64,000 nucleotides of DNA from Chondrosia reniformis (Eukaryota > Porifera > Demospongiae > Chondrillida > Chondrillidae): positions 2,604,001 to 2,668,000 of the forward strand of contig OX359194.1 in the NCBI GenBank assembly GCA_947172415.1, in the 5' to 3' direction. The number at the start of each line of letters is the position of its first letter. Within the stretch, counting starts at the first letter, position 1. Made by a program: the position numbers and the translations under genes. The notes beneath the pieces were generated by a model. It worked only from the letters and a program-made list of their open reading frames with translations, searched no databases and had not been told where the DNA came from. This document shows positions 1 to 13,552 of this stretch, piece by piece.

Positions 1-3000
1 TTACCATCTAGAAAAGGTATACAAACTTCTTCAATATCAGCATCAAATTTGTACAATTCTTAAATGTCAGTAAGGAGATTTTATTTATGATATGCTTACA
101 TACATACCATAGATACGTACGTACCTGCTATTTTCTACAGTGTCGGGAACTTTTTCCATGAATAAAGTACTCTCCTCCACAGCCAGTAAGACTTGTTCTG
201 ATAGCTGCAAATACAGGGGTTTTCCCCATGAAGGATAGGAAACACATGAATATTGCATCATTACATGCTACTGTACATTTACTTTAGAATAATGGCCTGT
301 AGGGAAGTAAACCTACGTAGTGAAAGACTTGAATGAGGATACAAGAATTTTTCCTTCTATTCTTCTTCTTCTCCTTTGTGTCACAAATACTGTAAACATG
401 CATACATAAATTATTCCTTCTTGGAATATATGTACATACGTACACATCATAAAAATATAAAAATGTAAACTCTATCTTTCTACATAGACATGTATACTGT
501 ACGTACGTACCTACATACTCATAAAACATGCATACGTACATGCAAAGATCAACAATTGCATTGCATTCACCTCTTGGTTTTCAAAGTTCATGCAAGGCAT
601 GATATCAACTTGATGAATATTTTGAATAAAAACACTCTCCTTTGAGATACTCTTCTTCGAATACCATTCCTTGAAGCTGGCAAAATCAGCCAAATTCACC
701 TACGTACGTATAACATGGAACACACAATGTCATATGGAAAAACAGTATCAACAAATCAAGCAACTGGCACTTGTATAGCAAAGTAATACCCAGCTAGTTA
801 AAGTAGGTAGCTGTATATATGTACGTACAAGCTAGGCACAGTAGACAGTTGTTGGATAACAGTCATTTTATGGCTAAGTTAAGAATGCTCTACATTACAT
901 TATATCCATCTATTTAGCACAAGTCTGTAGTTAAAATTTCTACATAAACTGTAAGTCACTCAAGATTTTATTGACAGAAAAAAAATATATATTATATTAA
1001 TGATAGGGAGTACAGTGGAATCTGTCTAAACAGGTCACCCATGGAACCCAATTTATCTGGCTGTATTAGACAGGTGGCCTCATTAGACAGGTGGCTGCAT
1101 TAGACAGGTGGCCTCATTAGACAGGTGGCCTCATTAGACAGGTGGCCTCATTAGACAGGTGGCCTCATTAGACAGGTGGCCTCATTAGACAGGTGGCCTC
1201 ATTAGACAGGCGGCCTCATTAGACAGGCGGTCGCATTAGACAGGTGGCCTCATTAGACAGGTGGCCTCATTAGACAGGTGGCCTCATTAGACAGGTGACC
1301 TCATTAGACAGGTGGCCTCATTAGACAGGTGGCCTCATTAGACAGGTGGCCTCATTAGACAAGTGGCCTCATTAGACAGGTGGCCTCATTAGACAGGTGG
1401 CCTCATTAGACAGGTGTCCTCATTAGACAGGTGGCCTCATTAGACAGGTGGCCTCATTAGACAGGTGGCCTCATTAGACAGGTGGCCGCATTAGACAGGT
1501 GGCCTCATTAGACAGGCGGCCGCATTAGACAGGTGGCCTCATTAGACAGGCGGTCGCATTAGACAGGTGGCCTCATTAGACAGGTAGCTGCATTAGACAG
1601 GTGGCCTCATTAGACAGGTGGCCTCATTAGACAGGTGGCCTCATTAGACAGGTGGCCTCATTAGACAGGTGGCCTCATTAGACAGGTGGCCTCATTAGAC
1701 AGGTGGCCTCATTAGACAGGTGGCCTCATTAGACAGGTGGCCTCATTAGACAGGCGGCCTCATTAGACAGGCGGTCGCATTAGACAGGTGGCCTCATTAG
1801 ACAGGTGGCCTCATTAGACAGGCGGTCGCATTAGACAGGTGGCCGCATTAGACAGGTGGCCTCATTAGACAGGTGGCCTCATTAGACAGGTGGCCTCATT
1901 AGACAGGTGGCCGCATTAGACAGGTGGCCTCATTAGACAGGTAGCTGCATTAGACAGGTGGCCTCATTAGACAGGTGGCCTCATTAGACAGGTGGCCTCA
2001 TTAGACAGGTGGCCTCATTAGACAGGTAGCCTCATTATTTATTATAGACATACATAGCATGGTACAATCCAACCTTCCCAAATTGTAATATTTCCCGTTC
2101 TTTTCTTTGAGCAGCAAGCTCAGAGGTTAAATCAACACTTGAACTTCTTCTCCCTTTGCTAGTTTTCTTCTTAGAAAATCCAAAGGACGATTCCTTTGAC
2201 TTCTCAGCAGTAGAGGGTCTTCCGGATGAAGGTAATTTGCCAGCTGATTCTACTACTGTTTTGAGTGCATTGTTCTCTGTTTCTAGAGCAAAAACCTGCA
2301 AAAATTAACACAAAGAGATCTTGCACAAGTAAATAATACTTACATAGATGTAACGAGAAGAAATAGGAAATTTTAAGATCCGAAGCCACTCTTAAAGTTG
2401 GTGCCTTTATTCACTGAACTTGGTTGCAAATTTAGGAACTTGTATCCTATAGGGATTATGATGCAGTGAAGCTATCTTATCACTGTACTTTAACTTGAGA
2501 TAAGCACCCCTAATTGGCATAATTGCAGCAGCAGCAATTTCATTGGTCAGTTTGAGGTATTGAATTTACATTAACTACTAGACAAGGCTTTTTATCTGGA
2601 TCTATGTACCTAGATGAATATCAGCAGCAGGGCTGTATGCAGAACTTGGGGCCAGAGGGGGCAAAATGAAAATTTTTAAAATTTAGGAGGGGGGGGCAGG
2701 TATGGTATGAGGTGTTGAAGCAGTTTATGGGGTTACCAAACATCTAGGGGGGTGAATGCCCCCGTCTATGTAGCCCTGCCTGAGCTTAAGCTTATTGCAA
2801 AATAGTGAACTATATTTGGACATTGCCTGGTGGAAAAGTGCCTGTTATACAGAGCATCTAACACCTCTGTTCCACTCACTTTTCCTCTCACATCCTCCAG
2901 ATGTTTCTCAACCTTTGCTCTTCTCTCATGCGCTCCATTGACCATCTTGTAAGCTTCTTCAAAGAGGGCAGCAGTCAGTTCATCAATTTCTCCATCCACC

Positions 3001-3503
3001 TTCTTTCGAAGCTGCTTTAGCTCTCCATTCTCATCTCGTAGCTTAGCATTCTCCTATGCAACATGATAAACATTCCATTTTTAAAACCCAAATCTTAAAG
3101 AATTTCTTAAACTGGCAAAATTAAACAAGAAAGAAGAAGGAAATACGTACTACATGAAATAAAATCAAGATGAGATGAATTTTAAGAGGGTGATTCAATT
3201 TTTAAGACTGTGATCTTGCTAAGTTTGCACAAATTAACAAAAGGTACATACGTATAATGTACAAAAATCAATCAATACCTTTCTCAGTTTTTCAAGCTCC
3301 ACTCTCATTTCTTCTATTGATACTTGCTCCAAGTCATCTTTCTCTGTTTTTGTCACATCTGCTTCTCCTGAAGAAAGGGTAGGACCCTGTTTATTAGACT
3401 CTACCTGGATATCTTCAGATGTGATTGCCAGTGAACTCTCATCAGATTCCAGGCCATTTTTCTTGTTATTAGTCTCCATGGCAACAGTCATGGAACATGC
3501 CAT
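1..3503 (-). CDS. RAB3IP: RAB3IP/Rabin8-like Rab guanine nucleotide exchange factor (Sec2 domain), 3' end outside window
   Basis: Likely a Sec2-family exchange factor, which in animals activates Rab8-type GTPases for exocytosis and ciliary traffic. Exons that join in phase 0: 3279-3503 (start; an in-frame stop lies just upstream, and an acceptor at 3518-3519 leaves a short leader), 2880-3053, 2074-2295, 571-699 and 125-204. The second exon carries the Sec2 coiled-coil core, including the motif LTAALFEEAYKMV, which closely resembles the vertebrate LTASLFEEAHKMV. The third contains ENNALKTVV followed by a Ser/Lys-rich linker. The fourth, with SFKEWYSKK and QVDIMPCMNF, matches the conserved C-terminal region of Rabin8. 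The donor of the exon at 125-204 and the next exon are not settled: a possible continuation below position 52 does not join in frame. The rest of the C-terminal domain should lie left of the window. Family assignment is strong; the last exon is tentative. Confidence 0.85.
262..380. repeat. Dispersed repeat, copies also at about 14258-14420 and 17500-17610
   Basis: The three stretches share an ordered set of motifs: a short leader ending in tactttagaataatggcct (first copy), a tract around atgaggatacaag, a pyrimidine-rich stretch, and in the two longer copies a block around gggaattccacccttcatca. No coding potential is seen. It is probably an old interspersed element. Confidence 0.55.
1023..2034. 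repeat. 17-bp minisatellite in a RAB3IP-like intron
   Basis: About 57-60 head-to-tail copies of a 17-bp unit, ttagacaggtggcctca, fill most of the phase-0 intron between the exons at 2074-2295 and 571-699. Variants (ggcggtcgca, gtagctgca) recur in the same local order, so blocks of several units have been duplicated. Nearly every unit contains the E-box CAGGTG. The left edge grades into a degenerate unit at 1023-1073. Confidence 0.95.
2628..2780. repeat. Dispersed repeat, second copy at about 28500-28640
   Basis: Both stretches begin near gggctg-atgcagaac, continue with ggggccagaggggg, an A/T tract ending aaaatttagg, a G-run, and a tail around ggtatga-ggtgtt-aagcagtt. One copy lies in a RAB3IP-like intron and one in the last NLR intron. 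The type of element is unknown. Confidence 0.6.
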
Positions 3504-5341
3504 ATTAAACAGTCAATCTGGAAAAGACCAAACATATTATATATGTACATATGTGTGTACGTACATGAACACTTTGACAGTAGGTATTCAATTGATATTG
3601 CATTTAATTTATTCATAAACGAGCAGAATTTTCCAGCATACATGTACGTATGTATTCACAAACACATTATTATGTATACAATAGTACGAAGATGTTATTT
3701 TAGAAACACAGTTTTGTCTTCATAGTCAATAATATAATTGGTTGGTTATAATATTTGTTAGGGCATGTCCCTAGTATTGGACAATGTGAAACAGAAGATT
3801 AGAAATTCAAAATATACGTATTGTCACGAACTTGTATATCATGGTGAAAGGGTTAGGGATAACAATTGATGTGACATACATAGGCAAAACTAACATTACA
3901 TAGGCAGAACTAACATTACAATTGTATATATTCTATAGGTAGGACCCGTGCCCTATTTCATAATTAAACAGGTTTAAGGAAGGAGCATCTCAATGTAAGC
4001 TTATTAAATTACATGACCATGCCCATATTAGTAATTTGATAAAAACCAGTAAATTAGGAGTTGTTAGACAAACTGGCTCCTTTTAACTCTGCAGAACATG
4101 TGTTTATGGGAAAATTAACATGATTAGTCATTCAAACTGTATGCAGTAAGTTATGGATAAAAAACCCTGCCCAGAAACAAGTGTTCAAGAAATGTCCAAA
4201 TGTTACTTCCTACATTACTAAATACCATGGCAAATGGCATGGCATTGCAGGGAGCAACTGCACACATTCTAAGCCTCACCAAAGGAACCAATCTATTTTA
4301 ATTCTGCTTCAATATATACGTACATACATAGTCACATTTTGGTTAAGCTATCTCAATCAAGTATAACTAACCACCAAATACAAACTACTGAAACAGGTAC
4401 ATACATACTTGTATCTGTTTGATATTAGAGGTATATCTGCTAATAAGGAGGCACACAAGCTTAGAAACTTATGCTTTTTCTTATCAGTAAAGTGTAGCAA
4501 ACTGTTGAACAGAAAGACCTACGTACAAACTTTTAAATAGTAATTGCTGGCAATCTTTGGTATACGTACATGCCTCTATGAGGTTGAAATATACGTCAGA
4601 GTTCATAGCAATAAATTTAATATTCTTCTTACACTTAGCCCAAATTACTGTGCTAACGATATTACATATCATATTGTTATCGAATCACACAAGTAGAGTA
4701 TATAGGGCCAATGCTTTATAGAGCACTTTGATATTTAGCAGGCTTTGTTTTAATTACACCTGAAATTTCATACTTTTTAGTTGACAAATGGAATAGCAAC
4801 TGAATACGCTGTTACATACAGTCTAATAACAACTACGTATAGTCACATGTTAAACCTCATAGTATTATTTATCGGTGAGTTACTATTTAAGGACCATCAC
4901 AAATGAATGCAACAATCCTATACCTGCATTGCTAGATAGCTAGATTTTCATAGACAGAGTGGAACCAGTCTACTGTTAAGTTGAGCTTAGTTTTATCGCC
5001 CATGATAGCCAAGAGCGGACACAATTTAGTAGACATTAGCGCTGGCATCCATACTACGAGGTGACTGACTACTTGTAGATACGTGGGTAGCTTGTGTTAA
5101 TAATAGCTTTCCATATCAGTATATAAAGCGCCTCTGTATGCGAATACATACTACATATGACTGTACTAACGTAAGTAAACTGTCAACAGTTGCTTAGTCC
5201 CTCACAACAAAAACAAATGAAAACGGCAAATATGCGTGGGCAGTAGCTGATACTGTTTCATCATTACAGGCACCTCAACTGAGAGCTCTTAATACTTAAT
5301 GTCTTGTGTTAAGAAGTACCTTAAAACTATAGAGAACTCAC

Positions 5342-5395
5342 CGCTGGATTCGGCTACAAGCAGCACACTATGACTTCAACAGAGCAGACATTTTC
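5342..5395 (-). other. Probable 5' UTR exon of the RAB3IP-like gene
   Basis: On the minus strand the sequence CCAGCG is followed by gtgagttc, a strong splice donor (exon edge at 5342). It faces the acceptor at 3518-3519, which precedes the start codon by 14 bases. The stretch 3520-5341 would then be a 5' UTR intron; I see no coding exon in it. The 5' boundary is a guess. Confidence 0.45.
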
Positions 5396-5660
5396 ATTTT
5401 CTGATGACCGTAGTCATTGTTACCGGAAGTAAACTCCAAGCACGTGACCTAGGCCTACAACATTTCAAACAGTGCGGACATTTTTTGTTACTTCATTGTT
5501 GCCGGAAGTAAACTTCGCCTTGCACGTGACCTAGAACAGTTCAAATGTCAAAGCGGATTGTGATTTAGACGAACCCAGATATTGACGGAGGCTTTTGCGC
5601 GAATGCAAGTAATTGTGACTTGAATTTAGTGTCAGAAAATAAGAAAGAGATTAAGGTAAT
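5396..5660. promoter_or_regulatory. Bidirectional promoter between RAB3IP-like and CPT1, with duplicated ETS and CACGTG sites
   Basis: Two copies of one module lie in tandem. CCGGAAGT (ETS/GABP-type) is at 5423-5430 and 5502-5509; CACGTG followed by ACCTAG is at 5441-5446 and 5523-5528. Both copies also share GGAAGTAAACT, which overlaps a forkhead-like GTAAAC. The two genes start in opposite directions from here. A likely CPT1 leader exon ends near 5655 at a donor reading AAG/gtaata, with an acceptor just upstream of the CPT1 start (about 6482). 5661-6480 holds nothing else I can identify. Confidence 0.55.
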
Positions 5661-6495
5661 ATCTCACTTTAACAGAGAACATGTAAGGTCTTTAATGCGC
5701 CGAACCCTTTGACCGTTTGTTGTATTGTTTATATCATGCCTACTACATTATGTATGTAAAATATAATGTCTATTTGAATATATCAATTTTAAGAGTCTGT
5801 TCTTAGCCAGTGTAGTCATTTGCTCCATCTTTAGAGATTTTAAAGCTTTAATCTAGCGCTGATGTTCTCTCGATAAACATTCGTTAATCCGTCTTTCCGT
5901 TGGAATGTATAAGAGGGCGTTGACCTTTCCAAAAGGTTTTTTTCTCTCTCTACAAAACCTATATGTACAAAGAAATAGGTCGAATAAAGCGTGCAGCGCT
6001 AGCATTCTTATTTAGGCTCTCCAATCCATCCGCTTGTAGTTGTTATCCTTTCTCAAGCGAATGGACCGGCTGAAATCTCTTAACCTTTATAATGTGCAAT
6101 GCTTTTAGATATAGTGCCCGCATTTTTGGGATGCGTTTCAATTAATACTCTGAGGCTCTTGTAGACACAAACAATCCTCAGTAATTAGCAACACTGAATA
6201 ATTTATACCTTTGGCGTATATATATATAAAGTTTTCGCTACTAGCCCGCCTACGTACGTATACATATACACATAATATGTAAACTATAGTCGCATGCACT
6301 TCTAATGTTTCTGACTTTTTTGCAGGATCTGTTATAAGCAACATTATTTAATCAGTTTGATCAAAGAGACAGTGGAAGCTAGCCTGGGTGGAAATTGGAG
6401 CATCAATTATTAAACTAACTTAACAAGAAGCAATAACTGTACACTATCATTGTGAATTGGGTCATTTCTACAATATAACATAGTAAAGGAGTAAA

Positions 6496-9400
6496 ATGGC
6501 TGAAGCTCGGCAAGCAGTGGCTTTTCAGTTTGCTGTGACAGATGAAGGTCACCTCTCGTTTCGTTACAACGCTGAAGCACTCAAGTAAGCCTGTTTTGAA
6601 TGCAATCCTTTATACAGCTGTGTCTACCACATTTTTACTTGTCTGATTTTTACCCCAAACATGTCAATACACGTATGCACATACGTACATGTGTTTAGCA
6701 AATGTGATATGTACAGTTAGATGTACGTATCAGTATGAAAATTATATTGATCAGCTGAATTCTGGAATCTGTAAATTTTTGGTCTCAGTTAGATGTGGAT
6801 GGCTTCAGTAGGATAATGCACATCTATGTACATGACTTCAGAATGTTTTCATTGTATCATAAAGACAAATGCTTTCAAGTTATCGATTGAATTGTTACTG
6901 AAAAGGAAATGGTTTTCTAAGGACACTTCCTTTAGCAACTACATAGCAGACTAGTATGTCTACATCATTGTGTATATATGAACTGCAACTGTTTATAACT
7001 TAAAATATATTCAACAATGAGATGAATGTATCCTCTGAAAGATTCTCGCCAAGGGGTCTGTGTTTGTTCATCTCCTGTATAGTTGTACGTATGTGGAATA
7101 ATATATAGTTGAATAATATATATGATGATGCAATCCCGATGGCCTCTAATAGTGGATGACAATCAATCAATCAATCAATCTTGTTTAAGGTGGGAAGCCT
7201 ATTAGTCAGTTCAGTTCTACTTTACAAGTGTATACCATATATAGTATATACAGAGAGAGAGAGAGAGAGAGAGAGAATGTAAAAATAGAAAATTTATTGG
7301 TTTATTAAGCACTGAGATTAGTCTGGGATAGTCACCTGTGTGTGGCATTACTACACTCACAATGCCCACATCAAGCTTTTAACTCACATCAACATGCCTA
7401 TATTATAATATGTAACTAAGGGAGTTGAACAATAGCTCATGAGGTGGGTTTTTTTGTACATACATTTATTTGAGTGGGTGTGTGACCACAACTATATGCA
7501 TGTAGCACAATACAATAGATGTGTGTATACCTATATAGGTATAATCAGGATTGTGGATAAAATTTTAATTGACCTAATGCAAATGGAATGGTCTTTCTGT
7601 CTGGCATTTTTATGGGTTCATTCTATAGCTGGTTCCACTTGAAATGGTTACTGTCTCTTATATCCTTATCTCCTTATAAAGTACAAGTCGTATATCATAT
7701 GCATATTTGTAAGTACGTATGTATGTACGTGTTTACATTCAGTACAGCATTTTTACATTTTCATTTGTATATACATATGTACATAGTTTCATTATGATAC
7801 TACTTCTTTGTACCTGTGGTATGTACGTATATATGCACTTGAGCATTTGTATAAGTAATCTAAAACATTCCTTATGTATGTCCAGTGGTACGTATGTGTA
7901 TCTCTCCTTATATTTACAATAGATATTTTATCTTAAAAAAATATCTTTCTATCATTTTTCTTCCAACTTAGCTATGTACGTATGTATTTATATCTTCTCT
8001 TTCAGTGACACTTACTATCCTTATAAGTTTGCTCCAGTCCTGCATGTAATCTTTTTTTGATCATACATTCATCTATTGTCTCTAATCCCATCCTCTTACG
8101 TATGTGAGCACACTTATTATTACTTGTATTACATATTCTTCCTCTCCTCACACACTCTCCAACTCCTTTTACATTACCCCTCCCCCTCACACTCCCCCTC
8201 TCACATTACTCTGTTCTCTGACATTCCCCCTCACACTCTCACACTCCCCTCCTCTCCTCACACGCTCTCCTCTCACATTACTCTCCCACTCCTCTCACAC
8301 TCTCACACTCTCCATCTCCTCTCACATTGTAGGAGTGTGGTTACATTGTTTGGGAAGCAGTATAGAAAGCGTTATGCCATCCTCAGGAACAGGTTCCTCA
8401 GGGAGTCCTTCCCTGCCTCTCCACTCTCTCTCATTGTCATCACATTCATGTTGATCCTGGGCTCCTTATTCGGATATGACTTCAGTCTGGGATGGGTCTG
8501 GCTGTGGGATTCCTTTCTCTTCTTTATGCCAAGGTATTTACATACGTAGCTGTTCATGGACATACGTACGTATGTACATGTACTTAATTATATGTACGTA
8601 GTCCTGACTTAGTAGATTCACAGACAGTCATTGTTACTTACATATGTACCAATAAGAATCTAGAATTACAGATACGTAATACAAGTCAACACAAAAATAA
8701 TATTGAGACTTTCTATTTTCATCCCTAAATTGTTTGTTCATAGTTGAATCTCTGTCTTACATGTAAAAAGGGTACATGTATACATACAGTACGTACTGTA
8801 TAACCAAAACACTTATTCTTTTATATGTACGTAGTCTACAAACATTAGTCTGTTATTAGTTGTCTTTGTTGACTCTTCCTATGTATTATATACTACATAC
8901 GTACGCAGTGTACATATGATAGATAGTCTTCATCACTTATTACAGTATATACATATACGTACAACATTGCACTCAGTTGAATATTCATAACCTTAACTCA
9001 TCTTGTCCACAGACAGTCATTGTTATTTACCTCTAAGAGTCTAGACATACAGACATACGTACAAGTCAATGTAAAAATATTGGAACTTTCTTATTTACAT
9101 TCCTTTGATCTTAATATATCTTCCCTGTAAAAAGGATAAAGACTCATTGTCTCTTATTCTACGTACAAGCATTTTGTCTGTTATCACTTACGTATCTTTG
9201 TTGACTCAACCTATATACGTACGTATATACGTACTATGTATTATACTGCATATACGTACGTATACGTACGTAATTTGAATGTCTTCTTAACTTGTTACTT
9301 ACGTACATACAACTTTGCAATTTAAATGTTAATCATTTACGCATGTACGTAGTTTCATAATATGTATAACTACACTTTTAGCAAAAATATACGTAACATT

Positions 9401-12400
9401 ACAATAAATGTTTGCTAGCTAGTTATTTGAAAAGCTGTTAGACTGTTTGACAAGTGGCAGAGTTTGGCCTGACTTTCATTTCTGCTCTTTTAAGAGAATA
9501 ATAATCACCTTTCCAAGGCAACCACTGAACTCCAATCCATCTTTCTACTCTGCTACTTGTGGAGTATGGCCCATTGAGGTGAGAGGAATAGCATTTATTA
9601 AACCACCATGCTCCAGAGTTATATATGGCACAGTTACCAGTTTCATGTAGATCATTATCTCTGTCACGAGTTGTAAACTTTCTTCCATTGTGCCATATCA
9701 GTGCATTAGGTGCACTTCCTGAGTGTCCATCTATAAAAAGTGCATAACTAGAACTGGCACCTCCGATCCAGAATGACTGATATTTAGCATAAACTGTGTT
9801 TCCTTCCCAGTCCCAGAGATCAACTCTTAGCTCATGAGGTGCTATCTTCCATTTAGTGAGTTGATGAATGTTGTCTAGTCCCAACCAAAAGCTACCACAC
9901 ACAGTGCCAAATCCATTTTTATAGTACTCCCAATCTCTATAAAAGTCAGCAGTGTCAATTCTCCTCTGAAAGACTGTCCATCCTCCTCCATCAGTGTCCA
10001 TATCACAACAGACAGTAAAAGGAGGCAGTGAAGTGTCAGGTTGTACAGCATAAGGACCAGACACAGTGTAGCCTCTTAACTTTGCTTCATAACAGTCTCT
10101 TGGATAAGAGGGAGCACCTGAGTATAAAGATATTATGTTAGATTTATCTGCATTTGTTTTTTTTAAATGATTGTGTATACGTATGTTCAAATGAATGGCT
10201 AAAGTGATTTAAAAATAAGTTTAAGTCATGGAGCAATTAAAAGCTGTTATAGTGAACCCTAAATATATAGGAAACGTTTTATTTGGAACCAAGTAGGCTT
10301 GTTATACTGAGATTCAACTGTGTTTGTATACCTGCACATATTGTAACCATGCATTGAGAGTAGTAAACTTTTATTTATAAGTGCATGTATTGTATGTACA
10401 TACAGTAGATAAGTTTAGCCATGACTCGTTCACTACTTAGTGAGAATATAGGTGTTTGTATGTATACGTACGTATCATGAAGGGTTTAATACCAGATGGA
10501 TAATCACTGAAACATTTTACTTTAACAAAACCTGACCAACTTAATGACTTATATTTATATCTTGGATGGTTACCAAAGTATATTAAATGGCAATCAGTGA
10601 TTACCTCCCAGTCAATCAAGATGAAAAACAATCAAAGAACCACAAGTAGTGATTTTTTCTTCATTATGAGGTTCACTTGAGTTAAAGAATTGCAGGATGA
10701 TTTATGTATCTTAATCCATCACAAGTGAAACACTTGTGGTTCTGTATAGAAAAGGGGGAGGCTACCATCTTCTTATACTTGAGTTCTTAAGACTAAAAGC
10801 TTTCTAATGATCGTCAAATCGTATTTTGAGAAGTGTGTAACATAAGAGAAGTGTAGAAATGTGATATTGTATAAAATAAGTCTGACCTCTGTTTTCAGCT
10901 CCAAGTAATTTTGCAGTGATACTCCTCAGTCTAGTAACTTTACTCTGTAGTGTAGCTACTTGACTCTGCAGTGCAGTCACTTGATCCAGTAACTGCTGAT
11001 AGTTTGGTTCATCACTAGACTGTCTCTTGGCAATACTAGTACCCTCACTGACACCAATTAGTAGAAAAGTTAACAATACTATTAACTGGCACATATTGAC
11101 AGAATCAATGTTACCTATAATTCTGTCTGACTGTACTCTATTGCTTGTCAATCCCTTTTATATACAGATCTTTTTTATTCTATTTGTAAGTCTATGAATA
11201 TCATTTAACACAGACATACTACATACGTATATACGTACATAGCTATTATATTGTATGTTAGATTTCTAGTGCAAGGTACAGTTTTTGCAGACAGAGGCAA
11301 ATATGTAAACGTTGTGAATTCAGTTCACTCCCCAATTTTTACCAAAACATCCTGTTTACTGTTTACTTGTATTTGGGAGTGAAAGATGATAAAAAAATGA
11401 TTTTACTATCAAGAATCCTGCAGGTACCCAGTACCTATAATTTTACTAAAGTTATATACTAATGATTGTTAAATACATAGCTTTACTCCTGTTGGATTTC
11501 ATGTCTTACAATAGTGTACATCTTTCTTGTTTACCAACTTTGTATGAACATGGTTTTATTTACTCTTAATTTTGCAGGATTTTACCCAATTTTATCTGGA
11601 ATTTCTTTTTGCAAGTATTGTCTGCATTAACCATTTGGTATTTAATGTCATTAGTATTGAGGCAAACCCTTAAATTATTACTCTCCTATCAAGGATGGAT
11701 GCTGGAACGACATAAGTTAGTAAACAGTACATTTTATTACAATACGTACTTTTGACACCATTTTTATATATTACGTATATTGACGCATGTATGTATACAC
11801 ACATCAGTGTATGTAAAGTGTGTACCAATGTACAAGTGTTGTACATGTACGTAGTTACTGTAGGTGACTGAGTATATTAAATATGTACGTATGTATACAA
11901 TATGTTTGTGTATTGGCCTTCCTATAGCCTGTGCCAATGTTTAGCTTAGTTTAATAAGTAGCTTGGTATCTATTGTAAAGTATGTACAGCTTTGAAGTTT
12001 TTGTTATTTATTCTTGCTGCAATAGACTGTCTACACACGTATATTTTGTAACATTTAGAATATATGTAAGTCAGGTTTATTTGCAAATGTTTTGCCCTTT
12101 TGCAGGGAAACTTCATTGAAGACAAAATTATGGGCTGTAAGTATAATTTGTGTGACTGTATGCATGTTACGTATATCCATACACATTTATGTAATGTTTA
12201 AGCCGGGAGCCTACGTAGACCTTTCATGTCAGGACGAATGGTATACGTACGTATATGTACCTATGGAGATGACCCACTATTTAGCATTAACTCAGTACAT
12301 ATTATAGAGTTACGTATAGCCATTTCAATGGGAAATCTATCAAATTATTACATTGTAAGTACGTACATTTGTTATAATGATACATCTCATTTCTCTTACA

Positions 12401-13520
12401 CTTTCAAGGTGGCAGTAAAGTTTGTGTCAGGGCAATTCTTCCTAAGACCAATGTTAAACAGCTATCAGACATCCCTACCATCACTACCTGTACCTAAACT
12501 GGCGGACACACTAGATAGGGTTAGTAGAGCACAAAAAGCTTTCTCTTCATTCATGATATGTTGAAGGATGCAAGTATGTACATAAATGTGTCTAGATATT
12601 TATCCATGTACAGTACGTACCTACGTACGTATGATTGAGGTCTGTTTGGCACGTACATACTGTATGTTTGTGTTTGCAGTACTTGGCAAGTGTGAGGCCC
12701 CTCCTGGGAGATGAGGAGTTCCAGGAAATGGCCAAACTGACTAAAGAGTTCAAGGTAATTGTCCAATCAGACAAGCACTCTTGTTCACTACAACTGATTG
12801 GTTGACACAGTTATAAAGTTGTTTTTCAATTACTTTTAATATTCATTTTATTCATTTTAATAGATATTCCAATTGTTTTGGTCTCATCAATTTAGGTAGT
12901 TTAGGCAATTGAAAGGCTTGTTACTCTTGTTGTTTAGCAACTAATAGTCATATATTGTAATAAATTATATACTCATCTGAGCACTGCTAATAGAAAATGG
13001 CGGCCACTGTCATAGTATGAGTTCTCTAGAGTTCACTACAACTGATTGGTTGAGACAACTACTATGTATATTGTTTCTCAATAGATATTCCAATTGATGT
13101 ACGTACTTACACGTATATGTATGTATGTACGTACATTACGTATAAGAAGCCAAATTCAGTATGATAGCTTAAATCAATCAGCAATAGTACTAGAAAGATA
13201 CATACGTAGGTAGTTTCCCATGCACCAAAACCTCATCCTCTACTCCTTCCCTCAGTCTGGACCTGGTAAGAAGCTTCAGTGGTACTTGTACCTCAAGTCC
13301 TGGTGGTCCAGCAACTATGTGACTGATTGGTGGGAGAGCTACGTGTACCTGTATGGGCGGAGTCCTATCATGATAAACAGCAACTATTATGCATGTGACT
13401 GTCAGACCAGCCCCTTAACACACAAGCAGTCAGCAAGAGCAGCCTTTCTGATGAACTTCATGATGATTCTGAAGAAAAATATTGAGACAGAGAAGCTTCG
13501 ACCAGTATGTTTAATGTGTG

Positions 13521-13552
<32 letters not shown>

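Noticed and set aside
1023-2034. CRISPR-like array
   Set aside because: Units are contiguous, with no spacers, in a eukaryotic intron.
8076-8549. 157-residue plus-strand protein starting in the pyrimidine array
   Set aside because: Only the part from 8333 is real (CPT1 exon 2). The upstream part is translated CT-rich intron.
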